This document shows, piece after piece, positions 27,280-36,570 of a stretch of 64,000 nt of DNA. The DNA is from CAWGMT01 sp963823675. Lineage in GTDB: Bacteria; Planctomycetota; Planctomycetia; Isosphaerales; Isosphaeraceae. The position numbers were made by a program, and so were the translations under genes. Numbering within the stretch: position 1 is the first letter of the stretch; each line of letters starts with the position of its first letter. Under the pieces are notes generated by a model. The model was not told the origin of the DNA and did no database searches. It saw nothing but the letters and a program-made list of their open reading frames with translations. The stretch is taken from assembly GCA_963823675.1 (NCBI GenBank), contig CAWGMT010000013.1:1207441-1271440 (forward strand), given 5' to 3'.

Positions 27280-29409
27280 ATGGACAGCGACCCCTCACAC
27301 CCTGATCTCTTGCTCATCCGCAACATCGGCATCATTGCCCATATCGACGCCGGCAAGACCACCACGACCGAGCGGGTTCTCTATTACACCGGTGAAATCC
27401 ACCGGATGGGGGACGTCAACAAGGGAAACACGACGACCGATTATCTGGACGAGGAGCGCGAGCGCGGGATCACGATCGTCGCCGCGGCAATCACCTGCCA
27501 CTGGCAGGACGCCGACGGCCGGCCGATCACGATCAACATCATCGATACCCCCGGGCACGTTGACTTCACGGCGGAAGTGGAACGGTCGCTGCGCGTTCTG
27601 GACGGGGCCGTCGTCGTCTTCTCGGCTGTCGAAGGGGTCGAGGCGCAGAGCGAGACCGTCTGGCGTCAGGCGGCCAAGTACCGCGTCCCCCGTATCTGCT
27701 TCATCAACAAGATGGACCGGATCGGGGCTGAATTCGCCCGGGTCTACGACGAGATTCAGGAGCGGCTGCTCGAGAGCCATCCCATTCCGGTGCAAATCCC
27801 GATCGGGGCCGGCCCCGAGGGGACGATGGGCGAGTTCCAGGGTTTGATCGATTTGATCACGATGCGGGCCCTGTTCTACAAGACAGAAGACCTGGGATCG
27901 ACGATCACCGAGACCGAGATTCCCGAGGCCATCCGCCCCGAGGCCGACCTCTGGCGCGAGAAAATGCTCAACTCCCTGGCCGACAAGGACGAAGCCTTCA
28001 CCGAGGCCTACATGGCCCACCTGGAGGGAGAGGAGCTGCCCGCGAGCCGGATCACGGCCGCGCTGCGGAGAGCCACGCTGACCGGCCTGGCTCACCCTAT
28101 CCTGTGCGGATCCAGCCTGCGCTACGTCGGAGTGCAACGGCTCCTGGACGCGGTCGCCGCCTACCTGCCCAGCCCGCTCGACCGCCCTCCAGTCGCCGGC
28201 CATCATCCCAAGAAGCAAACCGAGATAAGCCGCAAGCCCAGCCCCGATGAACCCTTCTGCGGGCTGGTGTTCAAGATCACCAGGGACGCCCACGGCGACC
28301 TGTCCTTTGTACGCATCTACTCCGGTGTGCTCAAGTCGAGCAGCCGCGTGTATAATCCCGGCAAGGACAAGAAGGAAGTGTGCTCCCGGCTCTACCACAT
28401 CCGGGCCGATGAGCGCGAGCAGATCCAATCAGCGATGGCCGGCGACATCGCCGGCATCGTCGGACTCAAAGACTCCGTCACAGGCGATACGCTCTGTGAT
28501 AGCGCTCACCCCATCATCCTCGAGCGCATCGAGTTCCCCGAAACGGTCATGAGCATGTCGATCGAACCGGTCAGCTCGTCGGACAAGGGAAAGCTGGCGG
28601 AAACCCTGGCCGCCCTGGCCCGGGAGGACCCGACCTTCACCTACCGGGTCAATGAGGAGACCGGCCAGACCTTGATCTCGGGCATGGGAGAACTGCACCT
28701 GGAAGTGCTCAAGAACCGGATGATCCGCGACTTTCGCTTGAAGGTCCACGTGGGCCGGCCGCGAGTCAGCTATCGCGAAACGATCAAGAAAGCCGTCAAG
28801 CGGGTCGAGGGAAGCTGTATCCGCCAGACCGGCGGCGCCGGGCTTTATGGCAAGGTGACGATCGACGTCGAGCCGGAGACTCAGCCCAAGGGAGCTCCCG
28901 TGCTCCACTTCGTGTCGCGGACCAAGGGAGGCGTGATCCCGCCGGAGTTCCTGCCGCCGATCGAGTCCGGCCTGCGGGAAGAGGCCAAATCGGGAGGGCG
29001 AACAGGTTATCCCCTGGTCGATTTGAAGGTGACCTTGGTCAACGGCGCCACCCACGATGTCGACTCCAACGACCTGGCTTTCCGATTCGCCGCCTCGGAC
29101 GCCTTGCGCAAGGCCGTCCAGGAAGCCGGCTCCGTACTGCTGGAACCGATCATGCGGCTCGAGATCGTCACGCCCGAGGAGTACCTGGGCGGCATCACGG
29201 CCGACCTTTCCAGTCGTCGAGCCCTGATCGAACACACCAGCTCACGGGGCAAGCTCATGGTCATCGAGGCGCGCGTGCCCCTGGAAAAGATGTTCGGCTA
29301 CTCGACGGCCGTGCGCAGCCTGAGCCAGGGCCGGGCCAGTTATTCGATGGAGCCGCTGGAATACGCAGCCGCGCCGGACAGTCTGCTCGAGGCCATCGCC
29401 GGGGCGTAG
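27280..29409 (+). CDS. fusA: Translation elongation factor G (or EF-G paralogue)
   Basis: ATG 27280 follows GAGG and gives 709 residues (a TTG at 27259 is also open). All GTPase motifs are present: AHIDAGKTTTTERVLYYTGE, DTPGHVDF and NKMDR. Domain II, a domain IV with RQTGGAGLYGKVTIDVEPE and a C-terminal EYLGGITADLSSRRALIEHT/MFGYSTAVRSLSQGRASYSM complete the factor. It drives translocation and, in some paralogues, ribosome recycling. It is not next to rpsL-rpsG and lies on the opposite strand. Planctomycetes often carry several EF-Gs, so this may be a spdEFG-type copy rather than the only one. Confidence 0.93.
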   Translation: MDSDPSHPDLLLIRNIGIIAHIDAGKTTTTERVLYYTGEIHRMGDVNKGNTTTDYLDEERERGITIVAAAITCHWQDADGRPITINIIDTPGHVDFTAEVERSLRVLDGAVVVFSAVEGVEAQSETVWRQAAKYRVPRICFINKMDRIGAEFARVYDEIQERLLESHPIPVQIPIGAGPEGTMGEFQGLIDLITMRALFYKTEDLGSTITETEIPEAIRPEADLWREKMLNSLADKDEAFTEAYMAHLEGEELPASRITAALRRATLTGLAHPILCGSSLRYVGVQRLLDAVAAYLPSPLDRPPVAGHHPKKQTEISRKPSPDEPFCGLVFKITRDAHGDLSFVRIYSGVLKSSSRVYNPGKDKKEVCSRLYHIRADEREQIQSAMAGDIAGIVGLKDSVTGDTLCDSAHPIILERIEFPETVMSMSIEPVSSSDKGKLAETLAALAREDPTFTYRVNEETGQTLISGMGELHLEVLKNRMIRDFRLKVHVGRPRVSYRETIKKAVKRVEGSCIRQTGGAGLYGKVTIDVEPETQPKGAPVLHFVSRTKGGVIPPEFLPPIESGLREEAKSGGRTGYPLVDLKVTLVNGATHDVDSNDLAFRFAASDALRKAVQEAGSVLLEPIMRLEIVTPEEYLGGITADLSSRRALIEHTSSRGKLMVIEARVPLEKMFGYSTAVRSLSQGRASYSMEPLEYAAAPDSLLEAIAGA

Positions 29410-29425
29410 CACGGCAAGAGCAGCC

Positions 29426-30294
29426 TCAGCCATTGTTCGATCGCCATCCCTGCTCGCGAAGTAGCGCATCGGCCCATGCCGCATCCTCGGCTGATGCGAG
29501 CGACTGAGCCGGCCGCGAGTAATCGACCGCGCCGCGGCGGTAGGGACCGCGATCATAGTTCCGTTGAAAAGCAAACTGGAGGTCCAGCGGGACCTCTGCC
29601 TGCTCGCGCGTCAGAGGAATTGATATACAGGGCAGCATCTCGCGGAGCCGAATCGGATAGGCATTGTAACCGAGTATCGGGCCGGCTCGCCGCCAGGCCC
29701 TGCTGACCAGGACGAGATAGTCAGGCTGGGGATCGAGCTGGGCAATTGCGGCGGCTAATTCCGCTGAGGGAAGCACACGACGCCCTGTGCGTAGTAAGTC
29801 GATCTCCACGAGGTTCGCATCGCTGTCCAGAACCTCGCGCTGTTTGGCCGCATAGCTATCGCGGTCCGGGCCGGAGCGTTTGTTCGAGGGGCTGAGAATC
29901 TCGATCAAGGTGACCAGTTTGTGGCCCCGCTGGCTATCGCGAATCTCGACGAAATGGTGCCGAACAAGTTCGTCGGGCAAGGCGGCAAACTCCACGGCTG
30001 GCGCGACTTGTCGCCGGGCGCGTCCATGACGAGAATGCCGCCGGAGCCGGGGCCTTGCGTCTGATGCGGCTGCCGCAGGATCAGAACATCAGGCACGATC
30101 GACCGCGCCGTTTCTTCGGGTTCCTCGACGATACCCAGCTCAGGCCTCATCTCCATGCGCGCGTAAAAAGGCGCCGGAAGCTGGTCGTTCAACTCTTCGC
30201 TAAGAATGGTCGCAAAACGATGATGGAAATCCGGCCAGATGCCCGGGTCTTCCAGGTAGGGGTCCATGCCGGGAAACGGACTGGGCATGATCAT
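29426..30294 (-). CDS. DUF4058 family protein, frame interrupted once (copy 1)
   Basis: The N-terminal frame (PSPFPGMDPYLEDPGIWPDF, then HHRFATILSEELNDQLP) is the hallmark of DUF4058. Near 29995-30010 the frame is lost; the other frame supplies VAPAVEFAALPDELVRHHFV, EIRDSQRGHKLVTLIEILSP, NKRSG and NLVEIDLLRTGRRVLP, completing the family to its stop at 29426. The total length, 869 nt, is one base short of a multiple of three, so a single missing base explains the break. Function is unknown, although the NKR and VEIDLLR motifs recall nuclease-like folds. Two related copies follow. Confidence 0.82.
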
Positions 30295-30345
30295 GAACCT
30301 CCAAGGGCCCGCCCTGACGCAGCGCGCTGAGCGCCGTCGGCGGCT

Positions 30346-31168
30346 TCAACGTTTGCCTTGCTCTCTCAGGAGCGCGTCGGCCCATGCCGCGTCGGGGGCC
30401 GACAACGGCGGGTCAGGATCGCCGCCGTAGTCGATGTCGTCGTAGCCGCCGTTGCGGTAGCACTGATCGACGATGGCCTGCAGGTTGAGGATCGCGTCCC
30501 GATCTGTTGGCCGAAGCGGGACCCGGAACACGGGCAGAGGTTCGCGGAGCGGTACGCGAAATACTTCGACCTGCCGAGGCCGCGCTGCGCCAAATGCAGA
30601 TCTGATAAGCGGTCCGATGCGACGGCGGAATCAGCGCGGGGACGGCCAAGAGCACTCGCTGCCCCTCGCGCAGCAGATCGATCTCGACGATGTTCACGCC
30701 AGCTCGCTTCGTGTCCGCCTGTTTTTGCAGATAGAGCTCTTGCCCCTCCCCCGGCCGTTTGTTGGTTGGGCTGAGCACCTCGATCGTGGTCACCACCCGA
30801 TGCCCAGACTTCACATCGACGATCTCGATATAGCCTTCCGTGACTGGCTCGATATCGAGATGGATCACGAGCGGCTCGGCTGGGACGACTTCTCCGTTTC
30901 CCGTTTCAGTAGTTGTCGCCGGCTCAGCGAGCGCAGTTGCGGCGCTCCTAGACGAGCCGCGGGGACGCTCGAGCACGCGGACGTCAGGATAGCATTCCCG
31001 GCGCCCAAATTCTGGGTGCTCGATGTAAACACGCTCCTGCATCCGAGCTCGCAGATCGAGCGGCAGGCGATCCTGGAGCCAATCTCGAATGTAGGTTACA
31101 AGGGCTTGGTGGACGTCACCCCAGTGGCGCTCCAGGTAGGGATCCATGCCGGGGAATGGGCTTTTCAT
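30346..31168 (-). CDS. DUF4058 family protein, frame interrupted once (copy 2)
   Basis: ATG 31168 gives MKSPFPGMDPYLERHWGDVH, the DUF4058 start, then ERVYIEHPEFGRRECYPDVR, VTEGYIEIVDVKSGHRVVTT, IEVLSPTNKRPGEGQELYLQ and VNIVEIDLLREGQRVLLAVP. The frame shifts near 30585. The correct ending is in another frame: RQVEVFRVPLREPLPVFRVP, then DRDAILNLQAIVDQCYRNGG to TGA at 30346. With one base removed the reading is continuous. It shares its first 100 codons with copy 3 at 32202-32501, pointing to recent local duplication. Confidence 0.83.
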
Positions 31169-31410
31169 GCGCGGGCGGCCCCTCAATGACGGGTTCTTGG
31201 TTCACGACGTCTATGATACCCTTCGGCCGGAGTATTGCGAAGGACATCCGATGAAGTGCGCGCCGCTACCTCCCCATGAACTCCCCCTCAGTTCAGGTAC
31301 AGTTTTCTTCGTACGTAATCATCTGACAAAGACCAACGTAAAGCGTCACCTTTTACCAAATCCTGACCCGCCGATCGCCTGACCGCGCCCGGTCATGCGG
31401 CTGGATGGGG

Positions 31411-32025
31411 TCATGGCAGGATTTCTGAAACCGCGATTTGACCGATCCGTTTGCCATCGATGATCACAGGGATTGCGTCGCCGCGCTTGAAGATCTCGCA
31501 GTGGTTGTATGAGTCCCCTGCCGGGTCGGTATAGACTTCGACCTGGCCGTCGACCAGGTTCACGATCCAGTAGATCGGGATGCGGGCGGCCGCGTAGCGT
31601 GGCATCTTGGCCGATCGATCTGAGGCGAGTGTCGAGCCCGAGATTTCGACGCCAAGCCCGATATCGGCGGGTGTCGCGTAACTATTCAGGTAATCCCTGG
31701 CGGCGCCTCGCACGACGGCCAGATCCGGTTGAGGCCGATCATAATCGGTAATGACAACATCGTCCTCCTTACTCACGTGCCACCCCGGGGGGAGGACGGC
31801 TCGGAGGGCATCTTGCAGGAGCTTACCCACCGCGATGTGGGGCGGATTCTTAGGCATCTTGCTCACCACCAACCCGTCGATTAGCTCCACCCGCTCTTGC
31901 GGGCCGATCGTTCCGTGCCTAAGCATTTGATCGAACTGCGCTACGGTGAAGCGATAATGGGGCGGTCGCGACGCGGAGGCACCCGGGCTCACGAGCGTCG
32001 GTTCGGTCACCGCGGTTGTCAACAT
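31411..32025 (-). CDS. Uma2 family (DUF820) endonuclease-like protein
   Basis: ATG 32025 lies after GGGGAGA and gives 204 residues. Uma2 features include YRFTVAQFDQMLRHGTIGPQ, ERVELIDGLVVSKMPKNPPH, RPQPDLAVVRGAARDYL, IGLGVEISGSTLASDRSAKM and RYAAARIPIYWIVNLVDGQV. The fold is PD-(D/E)XK-like; the Glu/Asp residues in the ELIDG, QPDLAV and GVEIS strands and the following Lys fit the active site. These proteins are abundant in planctomycetes and cyanobacteria; their biological target is not established. It lies between DUF4058 copies and is the only intact gene in this 3-kb group. Confidence 0.9.
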   Translation of the reverse strand: MLTTAVTEPTLVSPGASASRPPHYRFTVAQFDQMLRHGTIGPQERVELIDGLVVSKMPKNPPHIAVGKLLQDALRAVLPPGWHVSKEDDVVITDYDRPQPDLAVVRGAARDYLNSYATPADIGLGVEISGSTLASDRSAKMPRYAAARIPIYWIVNLVDGQVEVYTDPAGDSYNHCEIFKRGDAIPVIIDGKRIGQIAVSEILP

Positions 32026-32201
32026 GATAAATCTCCCCATCCCTACTGCGCCCAGGGGCACAGATCAAAGTTGAAAAGAACGCAAGTTCATTTGGCCCCC
32101 ACCCCTACGTGCGCAGGGGCACAGAATCTCTCACTTTGAGGATAGTCTACCCGCGCGGTGAGCGCAAGAGCAGTCCTCGCGATCTTGGTTTCGTGGGATC
32201 G

Positions 32202-32501
32202 TTAATCCCCTGAAGCATCCATTTCTCCGTTTCCCGTTTCAGTAGTTGTCGCCGGCTCAGCCAGCGCAGTTGCGGCGCTGCTAGACGAGCCGCGGGGACG
32301 CTCGAGCACGCGGACGTCCGGGTAGTACTCCTTCCGCTTCTCGTCCGGAAGCTCGATGTAAACACGCTCCTGCATCCGAGCTCGCAGATCGGGGGGCAGG
32401 CGAGCCTGGAGCCAGTCGCAAGTGTAGGTCATCATGCGCTGGTGGACGTCACCCCAGTGGCGCTCCAGGTAGGGATCCATGCCGGGGAATGGGCTTTTCA
32501 T
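32202..32501 (-). pseudogene. Truncated DUF4058 gene (copy 3)
   Basis: From ATG 32501 the protein reads MKSPFPGMDPYLERHWGDVH, ERVYIELPDEKRKEYYPDVR and TALAEPATTTETGNGEMDAS, ending at a stop after about 99 residues. It is nearly identical to the first third of copy 2, including the upstream untranslated DNA (the block ATGATACCCTTCGGCCGGAG is present in both). The C-terminal two thirds are missing. A further scrap of DUF4058 coding sequence (HHFVEIRNSQR on the minus strand) lies near 32600-32640. Confidence 0.82.
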
Positions 32502-32817
32502 GCGCGGGAGGCCCCTCAATGACGGGTTTTTGGTTCGACGACGTCCATGATACCCTTCGGCCGGAGTGTTGCGAAGGACGGTCGAGATAAGCCCAATTTT
32601 TGTCCGCTGGCTGTTGCGAATCTCGACGAAATGATGGCGACCGTGGTCACGATAATTGACCTACTTCCGACCACGATTATCGATGGCAGCGGTGGATCGG
32701 TGATGGGTGGAGTACCGGTGGCCTCTTCTCGCTGTTCCGAATCGTTCGTTCCGTTCCCCCTCGATTCTAGCTCATCCTCCGCATCGGTTGCACGACTGGC
32801 AAGTCATCGCGGATTTC

Positions 32818-32871
32818 GTAGTCATCACGCTCCGCGTGACGGGGATCCATCACGCGGAGCGTGATGACTAC
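32818..32871. repeat. Perfect 22-bp palindromic hairpin, flanked by direct repeats
   Basis: The left arm GTAGTCATCACGCTCCGCGT (plus GA) pairs perfectly with 32850-32871 across a 10-nt loop. The core TCATCACGCTCCGCGTGA recurs three times between rpmC and rpsQ. The hairpin is flanked by two copies of TCGGTTGCACGACTGGC (about 32785 and 32884). Nearby 32502-33050 holds no gene other than the DUF4058 scraps. Confidence 0.92.
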
Positions 32872-33050
32872 TTCCTGGTCGGCGTCGGTTGCACGACTGG
32901 CGAGCTGTCGAGGATGAAGAAGCCGTCGGTGCCTGGGAGCAGGGGCTGCGGTTGGCGCCGGGTGATCCGGTTTGCGGCAGGAACTGGTGCGCGCCGGGCG
33001 CCTCTCCCCTGCCTGTTGTCTCACGAGTTAAAAAACTCGATCGAGCCACG

Positions 33051-33079
33051 TTGACTCGCAATCTTGCGGCTGCTAGACT
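33051..33079 (+). promoter_or_regulatory. Sigma70-type promoter candidate for the S10 operon
   Basis: TTGACT (33051-33056) and TAGACT (33074-33079) are separated by exactly 17 nt and lie about 90 bp upstream of the rpsJ start on the same strand. This is the best-matching promoter before the long ribosomal protein cluster. Confidence 0.62.
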
Positions 33080-33169
33080 TTGAGTTTCTACGTGATGTGC
33101 GAGGTTCGGTTAGAGGGTCTCGCTGTCAGGGTGATCGATTCGATTTGACTTGGGAAGGATAGCAGGACG

Positions 33170-33502
33170 GTGGCAGGCGTCAGCAACGAACGTATTCGAA
33201 TCCGGATGGAGGCTTACGACCACACCATCCTGGACCAATCGGCCAAGGACATCGTTGATACGGCGAAGCGGACCGAGGCGATCGTTCACGGTCCGATTCC
33301 GTTGCCGACGCGCATCGAGCGCTACACCGTGCTCCGAAGCCCCCATATCGACAAAAAGTCGCGGGAGCAATTTGAAATTCGGACGCACAAACGCTTGATC
33401 GACATCGTGCAACCGACCAACAAAACGATCGACGCTCTTAACAAGCTGAGCCTGCCGGCGGGTGTGGACATCAAGATCAAGGCCTCGCCCTCGGGGGCCT
33501 GA
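33170..33502 (+). CDS. rpsJ: Small-subunit ribosomal protein S10 (uS10)
   Basis: A GTG start at 33170, after AAGGA-type sequence, gives 110 residues. Family hallmarks: RIRIRMEAYDHTILDQSAKD, GPIPLPTRIERYTVLRSPHI, KKSREQFEIRTHKRLIDIV. S10 sits in the 30S head and also works with NusB in antitermination. It is the first gene of the S10 cluster, with a promoter candidate about 90 bp upstream. A gap of about 300 bp separates it from rplC, wider than usual. Confidence 0.98.
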   Translation: MAGVSNERIRIRMEAYDHTILDQSAKDIVDTAKRTEAIVHGPIPLPTRIERYTVLRSPHIDKKSREQFEIRTHKRLIDIVQPTNKTIDALNKLSLPAGVDIKIKASPSGA

Positions 33503-33799
33503 TCGAGAACCGCAACCATGCTCCCCGCGGCAAGGCAAGGCGGGTTTGAAGGTTTCCTGGACCACGCACGGCCCGATGGCCGTTCGTGTCGTCCGGTTGC
33601 GTCGGATGTCTCAATCGGTGTGGCCTGACTGACCGGGCCCCCGTGCGACAGCTCCGGCGCCCAGGTCGCCGTAACACCTGGCGGCGACTGGTGTCGAAAT
33701 CTCACCTTTTCACCCCAGGTTCGCAAATGTCTCCGAGCCGGCGACGTTCGTCCCGGTCGATGATGGTGAGATGGTGCGTACTTTAGACGGAGTTTGGCG

Positions 33800-34432
33800 A
33801 TGCGTGTGGGACTTCTGGGGCGCAAGGTCGGCATGACCCAGATCTACCAGGATGACGGGACAGTGGTGCCGGTCACGGTCCTCGAATGTGGTCCGTGCAC
33901 GGTGCTTCAAGTTCGAACCACGGAGCGTGATGGATACGACGCCTGGCAGCTCGGCTTCGTTGACAAGAAGCGAAAGAGCGCCACGCAACCTGAGCGGGGA
34001 CACGCTCGCAAGGTCAACACCGAGCCGAAACGCTATGTCCGCGAGGTCCGGCAGGACGGCCCAACCGACGTCAGCGAGGGACAATTGCTGACCGTCGAAT
34101 TGTTCAACGAAGTCGCTCACGTCGACGTGACGGGCACCAGCAAGGGACGTGGCTTTGCGGGCGTCATGAAACGACACGGTTTCCGCGGACTGCGCGCCTC
34201 GCACGGCGTCAAGCGCATGCACCGCCATCCCGGCTCATCGGGGCCAAGCGCCGACCCGGCAAGGACCCAGAAGGGAATTCGCAAGCCGGGGCACTTCGGC
34301 CATGAGCGGGTTACCGTCCGCAACGTCAAGGTCGTGCGCGTTGACCTGCCCAACAACCTGCTCCTGATCCGAGGCGCCATACCCGGGCCCAATGGGGGCT
34401 ATCTCACGATCCGACAGACGAACAAGGTTTGA
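33800..34432 (+). CDS. rplC: Large-subunit ribosomal protein L3 (uL3)
   Basis: ATG 33800 follows GGAG and gives 210 residues beginning MRVGLLGRKVGMTQIYQDDG. KGRGFAGVMKRHGFRGLRAS, then the glutamine-modification-type loop region HRHPGSSGPSADPARTQKGI and KPGHFGHERVTVRNVKVVRV, confirm L3. It binds near the peptidyl-transferase centre and is among the first proteins assembled. It precedes rplD by about 80 bp. Confidence 0.98.
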   Translation: MRVGLLGRKVGMTQIYQDDGTVVPVTVLECGPCTVLQVRTTERDGYDAWQLGFVDKKRKSATQPERGHARKVNTEPKRYVREVRQDGPTDVSEGQLLTVELFNEVAHVDVTGTSKGRGFAGVMKRHGFRGLRASHGVKRMHRHPGSSGPSADPARTQKGIRKPGHFGHERVTVRNVKVVRVDLPNNLLLIRGAIPGPNGGYLTIRQTNKV

Positions 34433-34512
34433 ATCCCCCAGCAGGCAAGGCGCACTGGCACGACCACGCCCCCACCGTCTGGGACCAAAAAAAACTGGAA
34501 ATGGATCGAATC

Positions 34513-35289
34513 ATGCTGACGATACCGGTCTACAACCCGGCCGGCCAACAGATTGGCGAAGAAACCATCGACCCGGCCGATTTCGGCGGGGCGATCAACA
34601 AACAACTGCTGCACGACGTCGTGGTTATGCACTCGGCAGCGAGACGCGTCGGGACCGTCAATACCCGAGGCCGGGCCGACGTCGCCGGGTCGGGCAAGAA
34701 GCTCTTTCGCCAGAAGGGAACCGGAAACGCTCGCGTCGGGCCCAAGCGGACTCACAAGCGCAAAGGCGGCGGCGTGGCCTTTGCGCGCCGCAATCGCGAC
34801 TATCGCTACTCGATGCCCAAGAAGTCGGTGCGGCTCGCTGTGCTGATGGCGCTTCTCTCCAAGTTCCAGGACCGGCAGGCGCTGGTACTCGACGGCTTGA
34901 CCGTCAGTGAGCCCAAGACCCGCGAGATCGCCAGGGTCTTGAGTGCGATCCGACGGCCCGACTTGAGCGAGGACGAGGCGGCCGAATCCGTCGGTGAGAC
35001 CAAGGCCCTGGCCCGCAGACGTACTCTCGATCGAAGGTCGATCCTGCTGGGTTTGCCCGCTCATAACCCGACCTTCCACCGCAGCGCCCGTAATATCGAG
35101 GGAGTCAAGGTCGCTCCGGTCGCGGAATTCAATACCTACGATATCCTCCGACAGCGCTACCTGGTGCTGACCCGCGAAGCGCTCGACGCTCTCAAGCAGC
35201 AGGTCAAGAACCAGCCGGCGCGGCGATCGCCGCCGGGTGCGCCTGCCCAGGCCGCTTCCAGTACCAATCAGTCAACCCAGGGAGAGTAA
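34513..35289 (+). CDS. rplD: Large-subunit ribosomal protein L4 (uL4)
   Basis: A 258-residue product from ATG 34513 (MLTIPVYNPAG); an ATG at 34501 would add four residues. KKLFRQKGTGNARVGPKRTH, then KRKGGGVAFARRNRDYRYSM is the extended loop reaching into the exit tunnel. The C-terminal part ends in a Pro/Ala/Gln-rich tail longer than in E. coli. L4 in many bacteria also represses its own operon. The rplW start lies 4 bp downstream, so the genes are coupled. Confidence 0.97.
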   Translation: MLTIPVYNPAGQQIGEETIDPADFGGAINKQLLHDVVVMHSAARRVGTVNTRGRADVAGSGKKLFRQKGTGNARVGPKRTHKRKGGGVAFARRNRDYRYSMPKKSVRLAVLMALLSKFQDRQALVLDGLTVSEPKTREIARVLSAIRRPDLSEDEAAESVGETKALARRRTLDRRSILLGLPAHNPTFHRSARNIEGVKVAPVAEFNTYDILRQRYLVLTREALDALKQQVKNQPARRSPPGAPAQAASSTNQSTQGE

Positions 35290-35293
35290 CGCC

Positions 35294-35620
35294 ATGGTGA
35301 CCTTGCGCCGCCCACCCCAGTCGGAACGCCCTGGTCCGGTTCTCGATCCGTACCAGGTGATCATCCGACCCATCATCACCGAAAAGGCGACCCACCTCTC
35401 GGAGCGGCACAACGCTTATACCTTTGAAGTCAATCCGCTGGCCACCAAGACCGAAATCAAGCATGCGATCGAAACCTTGTTCAACGTCAAGGTCGCCGAT
35501 GTCCGGACTCAGAATCGCCGCGGCAAACCCCGCCGTTACCGGCTCAAGGTCGGCAGGATGCGGAACTGGAAGAAGACCATCGTCACCCTGCACGAGGAAT
35601 TCCGAATCGACTTTTATTGA
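35294..35620 (+). CDS. rplW: Large-subunit ribosomal protein L23 (uL23)
   Basis: ATG 35294 follows GGAGAG and gives 108 residues. YQVIIRPIITEKATHLSERH, FEVNPLATKTEIKHAIETLF and KVADVRTQNRRGKPRRYRLK define L23, which lies at the tunnel exit and docks SRP and trigger factor. In nearly all bacteria rplB follows; here only 58 bp separate this gene from rpsS, so rplB is absent from its normal position. Confidence 0.98.
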   Translation: MVTLRRPPQSERPGPVLDPYQVIIRPIITEKATHLSERHNAYTFEVNPLATKTEIKHAIETLFNVKVADVRTQNRRGKPRRYRLKVGRMRNWKKTIVTLHEEFRIDFY

Positions 35621-35678
35621 CAGTCCGCAGATCGAAGAGACTGTCCGCCCCCAGAGACCCGAATAGGATCGCAAAGCC

Positions 35679-35972
35679 ATGGGACGTTCGCTCAAGAAAG
35701 GGCCTCACGTTGTCGAGCGGCTGCTCGAAAAGGTCACGAAGTCCGAGTTCAGCAGCAGTCGAGATCCGATCAAGACCTGGGCCCGCGCTTGCACGGTGGT
35801 GCCTGAGTTCGTCGGCAAACATTTCGCCATCCACAATGGGCGGATTTTTATCAAGTTGTACGTCACCGAGGACATGGTCGGACACAAATTCGGCGAGTTC
35901 GCCCCCACGCGGACCTTCAAGGGCCATGGCGGCAAGGCGTCACGGGCGCCCTCGGGGCCCCCGAAGAAGTAA
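35679..35972 (+). CDS. rpsS: Small-subunit ribosomal protein S19 (uS19)
   Basis: A 97-residue product: MGRSLKKGPHVVERLLEKVT, TVVPEFVGKHFAIHNGRIFI, and VGHKFGEFAPTRTFKGHGGK are typical. S19 binds 16S rRNA in the 30S head with S13. It directly follows rplW because rplB is missing between them. Confidence 0.98.
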   Translation: MGRSLKKGPHVVERLLEKVTKSEFSSSRDPIKTWARACTVVPEFVGKHFAIHNGRIFIKLYVTEDMVGHKFGEFAPTRTFKGHGGKASRAPSGPPKK

Positions 35973-36041
35973 CGCTCATCAGTGCCGGGCGGCGAGTCGG
36001 CCGGCTCCTTGTAGCTTTTTTTCATTCGAGAGACTTTGGCC

Positions 36042-36443
36042 ATGAGCCCTCCAGCCGATTATCACGCGACGCACCGTTTCGCCAAGATTTCGGTCCGAAA
36101 GGTCCGGCCGCTTCTGGACCTGATCCGTGGCCACTATGCCGACGACGCGCTCGACATGCTCAAGTACATGCCCCACCGCGGTGCACGTCTGATCGAACAG
36201 GTGCTCAAACGCGCAATGGCCAATGCCGAGGAGAAGGGCGTTCGCAACGTCGGCGAGCTGATCGTGGCCGACGCGCGTGGGGATGGCGGTCCGATGTTCA
36301 AGCGGCTCATGCCCCGCGCCCGAGGCATGGCCTATCTGATTCGCCGCCGGACGGCTCACATCGCCATCGGCCTGGGCGACCTGGCCAACTGGAACCCCGA
36401 CGAAGATAACGACACCGAGACGGGCGACGATTCGGATGAATGA
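36042..36443 (+). CDS. rplV: Large-subunit ribosomal protein L22 (uL22)
   Basis: ATG 36042 gives 133 residues. RFAKISVRKVRPLLDLIRGH, KRAMANAEEKGVRNVGELIV and KRLMPRARGMAYLIRRRTAH show L22, whose long hairpin lines the exit tunnel. The C-terminus carries an acidic extension of about 20 residues (DEDNDTETGDDSDE) not present in the standard family. A TTG at 36036 could be an alternative start two codons upstream. Confidence 0.97.
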   Translation: MSPPADYHATHRFAKISVRKVRPLLDLIRGHYADDALDMLKYMPHRGARLIEQVLKRAMANAEEKGVRNVGELIVADARGDGGPMFKRLMPRARGMAYLIRRRTAHIAIGLGDLANWNPDEDNDTETGDDSDE

Positions 36444-36570
36444 ATTGCGGGGGCCGCTTGCGAAGAAGTGGTAGAACCGCCGCGGTATAGCGACATTGCG
36501 ATCAAGACACTATGCAAGGACGAAACGAAAAATGAGACCCACCACGGCACGATCAAGGGGCGTTTGACTC

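Noticed and set aside
27295..28428. 377-codon minus ORF opposite fusA
   Set aside because: A shadow of the EF-G coding sequence in GC-rich DNA.
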